From an uncultured Lachnospiraceae bacterium (GTDB lineage Bacteria > Bacillota > Clostridia > Lachnospirales > Lachnospiraceae): a stretch of 37,503 nucleotides of DNA. Made by a program: the position numbers and the translations under genes. The stretch is from assembly GCA_910586205.1 (NCBI GenBank), contig CAJUGD010000034.1, positions 1 through 37,503 on the forward strand. Direction: 5' to 3'. Below, one piece after another: positions 34,791 to 37,503 of the stretch. A model generated the notes under the pieces. The model was not told the origin of the DNA and ran no database searches. It was given only the letters and a program-made list of their open reading frames with translations. Positions within the stretch are counted from its first letter, which is position 1. Each line of letters opens with the position of its first letter.

Positions 34791-35048
34791 ATGAAAAGAC
34801 GTGTAATGACTGTAATGACAGCAGCATTTCTTGCAATGGTATGTGCTGTTCCGGCGTTTGCGCATTGCCATGGCGGGAATAGAAGCAGATCCTATCATCA
34901 TGAGGATGTATGCCAGTCCTATTGCGAGGGCGGATATGTGTGTGGAGTAGACGGACATTATTGCGAAATTCATCGTGATGGGGATGTATGCCAGGGGTAT
35001 GGGACGTGTGCGCCTGTATCTAGTAATCATCATCATCATGGAAGATAG
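34791..35048 (+). CDS. Small secreted Cys/His-rich protein
   Basis: This 85-residue protein has a clean Sec signal peptide (MKRR, hydrophobic core, VPAFA cleavage near residue 24). The mature part of ~61 residues contains seven Cys and about ten His, with DVCQSYCEGGYVCGVDGHYC followed by DGDVCQGYGTC, and ends in HHHHGR. The start ATG 34791 lies seven bases after AGGAGGTG. I recognise no family. Composition suggests metal binding or disulfide-rich extracellular function; neither can be proved here. It has its own promoter between the lipid operon and the DUF3881 gene. Confidence 0.75.
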   Translation: MKRRVMTVMTAAFLAMVCAVPAFAHCHGGNRSRSYHHEDVCQSYCEGGYVCGVDGHYCEIHRDGDVCQGYGTCAPVSSNHHHHGR

Positions 35049-35075
35049 TGATTTGTATAGTATTCGATTTTTGCC

Positions 35076-35132
35076 GCCCTGACACAGCAGGGCAATACGG
35101 GCGGATTCTCATAATAACAGGGAATCCGCCTG
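35076..35132 (+). terminator. Two-hairpin structured region after the secreted protein gene
   Basis: GCCCTG (35076-35081) / CAGGGC (35088-35093) makes a first stem and CGGGCGGATTC (35098-35108) / GAATCCGCCTG (35122-35132) a second. CCGCC at 35074-35078 could pair with the GGCGG of the second stem instead, so the folds compete. No T run follows, so it may be a leader structure for the DUF3881 gene as much as a terminator. Confidence 0.5.
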
Positions 35133-35222
35133 TTCGTAGCTTGTGGCTGTGTAGAAATAACTTTACAGGACTGTATAAAAGCTATGCAGAATTGTAGAGG
35201 ATAGTAGGTGAGGTGATGGTGA

Positions 35223-36101
35223 ATGCATAAATTTTTGTGCAGTGTGGGATTTGGGAAATATCAGAAAAAAAAGGAGATTGCCAGGCTTTTGGATGAACTG
35301 GAGAAGTCTGTAGCGGAACGTAAAAGGATTCAGGTTGAGCCGGACAGCAATCTTTGTGAGATTCGTGCTGAAGTAGCACAGGGTATGGGGATTGTAATGG
35401 TAGGAGAGACAGATGAGGATGGAGTATTTCGGAGGGAATATTATTATCCTTACCTGACGGCTGAGGATGTGTCATCGGAGGTAGAGTGCAGCATTCAGCG
35501 TCATGCTGAAAAGGAGACCTATGCAGGTCTGTTAGACGAGACACGGGTGGGTATTTCGTTGATTTTTTATTTAGATAATGGATTTGAATATCTGGAACGG
35601 AAGCTGGATAATGTGTCTCAAAAAGTGAAGGCAGTGAAGCTGACCGGATTATCAGAGGAGGGAAAGATTCTTTTGCCTCTTCATAAAACACGAAAGCAGA
35701 TTGAGAAGGCAAAGGTGGCGGCAAAAGATCGAACCAGTCTTTTGGAAGCTGCCCGCAATGGGGATGAGGATGCCATGGAGACCTTGACGATTGAGGATAT
35801 TGATATGTATTCGCAGATTTCCAGGCGGGTAATGAAGGAGGATATTTATTCTATTGTAGATTCCAGCTTTATGCCCAGTGGCATTGAGTGTGATCATTAT
35901 ACAGTGATTGGGGAGATTATACGGGTGGAGGAGAAGGTGAATAGAATTAGCAGTGAAGTGGTTTATGATCTGACATTGAGTTGTAATGATATGGTGTTCC
36001 ATGTGGGAATTGCAAAAAGAAATCTGCTTGGAGAGCCGGTAATTGGGAGACGGTTTAAGGGACAGATATGGATGCAGGGAGCAGCAGTATTTGAGGAGTG
36101 A
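35223..36101 (+). CDS. DUF3881-family protein
   Basis: The 292-residue protein opens with MHKFLCSVGFGKYQKKKEI, which I recognise as the start of DUF3881 proteins, a family largely found in Lachnospiraceae. It is soluble, with no signal peptide or transmembrane helix, and rich in charged residues; the middle part (LLPLHKTRKQIEKAKVAAKD) looks helical. A GAGGTGATGG ribosome site overlaps the region before ATG 35223. No function is known for the family. Its own promoter is unclear. Confidence 0.85.
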   Translation: MHKFLCSVGFGKYQKKKEIARLLDELEKSVAERKRIQVEPDSNLCEIRAEVAQGMGIVMVGETDEDGVFRREYYYPYLTAEDVSSEVECSIQRHAEKETYAGLLDETRVGISLIFYLDNGFEYLERKLDNVSQKVKAVKLTGLSEEGKILLPLHKTRKQIEKAKVAAKDRTSLLEAARNGDEDAMETLTIEDIDMYSQISRRVMKEDIYSIVDSSFMPSGIECDHYTVIGEIIRVEEKVNRISSEVVYDLTLSCNDMVFHVGIAKRNLLGEPVIGRRFKGQIWMQGAAVFEE

Positions 36102-36177
36102 GGAAAGGTTTTTTAGTTGTAACAAGAATGTTATAGTTTAGATGAAATATTTTCTTGACTGATCTTGACAAATATGA

Positions 36178-36354
36178 CGAATAAAAACTATCGGGCGTTT
36201 GCTTGAAGGGGAAACGGTTACACACGAATTGCTGGATTCTCTGGAAAGAAAGAATTTTTTGCTTGACGGCAGAGGGTTTTATGAATATAATGGTAAAGGG
36301 TTGAATGATTTTTTGATTAATTTATATACAAGAAGTGAGAATTTTTTGAGATAA
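36178..36354 (+). pseudogene. C-terminal gene remnant of unknown family
   Basis: An open stretch of 58 codons without a start codon, ending in TAA, translates to a protein-like segment (TIGRLLEGETVTHELLDSLE, then FYEYNGKGLNDFLINLYTRS). A TGA precedes it directly and no ribosome site is present. It looks like the tail of a lost gene. I do not recognise the family. Confidence 0.4.
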
Positions 36355-36419
36355 TGAAGATTTTTCTTTTTCGGTTATGATTATATTATTTATATTGAAG
36401 CAGGACGGCTCTGTTTGTT

Positions 36420-36668
36420 ATGAGGAAAACACATATGTTGGAAAAGGCAGCATTGGCTTCAGCCGAAGAAGTAAATCTTGTGCTGATTCAAGCCGGAATT
36501 CTTTTTTGTAAAGATTCCGGCGCAAGAACTATTCGGTTAGATACGCATTATAGAAATACTCCGGCCAGATGTCTGTATGAAAAATGAGGTTTTAAAAGCT
36601 TAGATTGTTATAGAGCGTTGGTGGATAATGTGATGCGGGAGTTTGATGTTTTTGAGTATTTGTTTTAA
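36420..36668 (+). pseudogene. GNAT acetyltransferase remnant with internal stop
   Basis: From ATG 36420 (or 36435) the frame gives a GNAT C-terminal half: LEKAALASAEEVNLVLIQAG, then TIRLDTHYRNTPARCLYEK, which is the typical acetyl-CoA-binding and beta5 region. TGA at 36585-36587 stands where an aromatic or Cys codon normally precedes GF; the same frame then continues GFKSLDCYRALVDNV to TAA at 36668. The N-terminal half of the family is missing. It is therefore a truncated, stop-interrupted pseudogene in the scarred area before tRNA-Arg. Confidence 0.75.
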
Positions 36669-36685
36669 TAATAACTTGAGAAACT

Positions 36686-36887
36686 GATTGTGCAGATTGG
36701 ATGAATAGAGTATATGCCTTCTAATGTCTAGGTCATCAGAGATCTGGGAGGTAAAAGCTCTTTTTATAAATTTTATATTGTTTGAGTCCACGTAGCTCAG
36801 CTGGATAGAGCACACGCCTCCTAATATTCCGGTCATCAAAGTCCGTGGAGGTAAAAAAGCTCTTTTCATAAACTTCATATTGTTCGA
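36686..36887 (+). repeat. Two tandem ~101-bp units derived from the tRNA-Arg 5' half
   Basis: Unit A (about 36686-36785) and unit B (36786-36887) precede the intact tRNA-Arg gene at periods of 100 and 102 bases. Each holds a tRNA 5' half ending in an anticodon-loop word (CCTTCTAA in A, CCTCCTAA in B), followed by a shared tail such as GGAGGTAAAAAAGCTCTTTT and TTCATATTGTTCGAGTCC. Unit A is more diverged than B. The minus-strand frame across them is an artefact of the repeat. Confidence 0.75.
36786..36850 (+). pseudogene. Decayed tRNA-Arg copy (unit B)
   Basis: The first 39 bases are nearly identical to tRNA-Arg(CCT) through the anticodon loop. The 3' half is shortened and the anticodon stem no longer pairs (CACGC against TATTC). 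The acceptor still pairs at six of seven positions, GTCCACG with CGTGGAG, including an A-T pair where the intact gene has T-G. Confidence 0.6.
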
Positions 36888-36961
36888 GTCCTCGTAGCTC
36901 AGCTGGATAGAGCACACGCCTCCTAAGCGTGGGGTCGGAAGTTCAAATCTTCTCGGGGACG
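36888..36961 (+). tRNA. tRNA-Arg (CCT)
   Basis: A complete 74-nt cloverleaf: acceptor GTCCTCG/CGGGGAC, anticodon stem CACGC/GCGTG with loop CTCCTAA (anticodon CCT), T arm GGAAG/CTTCT around TTCAAAT, discriminator G, no CCA. This tRNA is a frequent integration site in Firmicutes, and a tyrosine integrase lies about 200 bases downstream. Confidence 0.95.
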
Positions 36962-36965
36962 CTGG

Positions 36966-36997
36966 AATGCCGTAACTTCAAGGGTTGCGGCATTTTT
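36966..36997 (+). terminator. tRNA-Arg terminator
   Basis: ATGCCGTAAC pairs with GGTTGCGGCAT (one mismatch/bulge), followed by TTTTTG, five bases after the tRNA. Confidence 0.82.
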
Positions 36998-37162
36998 GTT
37001 CCTCCAGGGATTCCAACATAACCTCCTTTCATGGCTGTATTTTCGACCTGCCGCCTGTGGGGGAAGTCTTAAAAGGAATCGAACCCCCTGGCGGGAAAAA
37101 CAAGGTCTGCTAATCTGTACTTTTATGTACTCCCGTTGCATCCCATGTTATCCTGTGTCGTC

Positions 37163-37503
37163 TCATGCACCGAGCATTTTTTTTGCAAGCTGCGTCATAA
37201 TCTGGTCGCCATACTGCTCGATGAATTTCTGAGTGAAAGCGTCCATCGCCTGCGGGGATGATTCCAGCTGTTTCATCATAACGTCCGGGTTGGGCACGGA
37301 ACCGCTTTCCTCTCCCTGGAGGCTGCGCTCCACGGGGCGCATATCGGGGTTGGAGTAAAAAGCCGTCTCAAATTTCTGTGCGTTGATCTTGCGGTCTTCG
37401 TCCAAGATATGCGCATAGATTTCCGTGATCATGTCAATCTGTGCATGTCCGGTATCTCCCTGGGTGGCTTTGAGATCCCCTTTGTTCAGTTTCAGCTTGT
37501 AGG
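37163..37503 (-). CDS. Tyrosine-type site-specific integrase, C-terminal part
   Basis: The frame runs in from the right edge, so only the C-terminal 113 codons are seen. LKATQGDTGHAQIDMITEIY contains the catalytic GH box and, 12 residues later, the nucleophile Tyr in IYAHILDEDR, as in phage and ICE integrases. A C-terminal tail of ~65 residues with a Gln/Met-rich helix (FIEQYGDQIMTQLAKKMLGA) follows. The upstream Arg and other catalytic residues lie outside the window. Located beside tRNA-Arg(CCT), it marks an integrative element to the right. The gap 36998-37162 holds no gene I can support. Confidence 0.9.
   Translation of the reverse strand, partial: YKLKLNKGDLKATQGDTGHAQIDMITEIYAHILDEDRKINAQKFETAFYSNPDMRPVERSLQGEESGSVPNPDVMMKQLESSPQAMDAFTQKFIEQYGDQIMTQLAKKMLGA

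Noticed and set aside
36600..36917. A 105-residue minus-strand frame with an internal protein repeat (CSIQLSYEDSNN / CSIQLSYVDSNN)
   Set aside because: The repeat is the translation of the tandem tRNA-derived DNA units on the opposite strand; there is no ribosome site, and it overlaps the real tRNA-Arg gene.
36923..37141. A 72-residue minus-strand frame ending in REDLNFRPHA
   Set aside because: This is a well-known kind of spurious frame read across the 3' end of a tRNA gene; no start signal is present.
1..37503. CRISPR arrays, insertion sequences, rRNA genes and known riboswitches
   Set aside because: I saw no regular spaced repeats, no transposase motifs, and no rRNA or recognisable riboswitch cores in the window.

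Overview
The window looks like a chromosomal segment of a gut-type Lachnospiraceae (Clostridia, Bacillota). The evidence is a moderate-to-low GC content, strong AGGAGG-type ribosome binding sites, -35/-10 promoters of the TTGACA/TATAAT type, tRNAs without an encoded CCA, a DUF3881-type protein, a meso-diaminopimelate dehydrogenase, AdhE with a Rex-type operator, and many ABC/TRAP transporters and glycoside hydrolases. I cannot name the genus from sequence alone.

Layout. 1-247: end of a tRNA cluster (Phe partial, Lys) and two terminators. 392-3565: small XRE regulator, then adhE, whose promoter carries a Rex-like operator. 3581-6250: polar amino-acid ABC transporter (binding protein, permease, ATPase), then a convergent marR. 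6868-10856: AraC regulator facing a minus-strand group of sugar-binding lipoprotein (5' frameshift in a poly-A run), zinc-ribbon protein and GH27 alpha-galactosidase. 11161-13275: threonine aldolase-like enzyme and ddh. 13284-19741: AraC regulator divergent from a GH31 glucosidase plus complete TRAP transporter operon. 19769-23666: ABC-F ATPase, HPr-like protein without the catalytic histidine, and gdhA. 23669-25864: GH36 alpha-galactosidase on the minus strand. 26137-29169: orphan sugar-binding lipoprotein paired with a methyl-accepting chemotaxis protein.

29225-34667 is the most unusual part: a compact five-gene operon of GT1 glycosyltransferase, 3-beta-HSD-like SDR, MBL-fold hydrolase, F390-synthetase-like adenylate-forming enzyme and ketoacyl synthase III. 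Enzyme logic (condense acyl chains, reduce, activate/cyclise, hydrolyse, glycosylate) suggests an undescribed glycosylated fatty-acyl product, with partial resemblance to the Ole olefin/beta-lactone pathway. It is followed by a small secreted Cys/His-rich protein and a DUF3881 gene.

36120-37503 is an integration hotspot: gene remnants (including a GNAT pseudogene), two decayed tandem tRNA-Arg copies, an intact tRNA-Arg(CCT), and the C-terminal end of a tyrosine integrase entering from the right edge on the minus strand. The right edge is therefore probably the beginning of an integrative element inserted at tRNA-Arg.

Functionally the window is a catabolic and accessory neighbourhood: alpha-galactoside and alpha-glucoside use (GH27, GH36, GH31), sugar sensing and uptake, nitrogen assimilation (gdhA, amino-acid ABC, ddh), fermentative NADH disposal (adhE) and one putative lipid natural-product operon.
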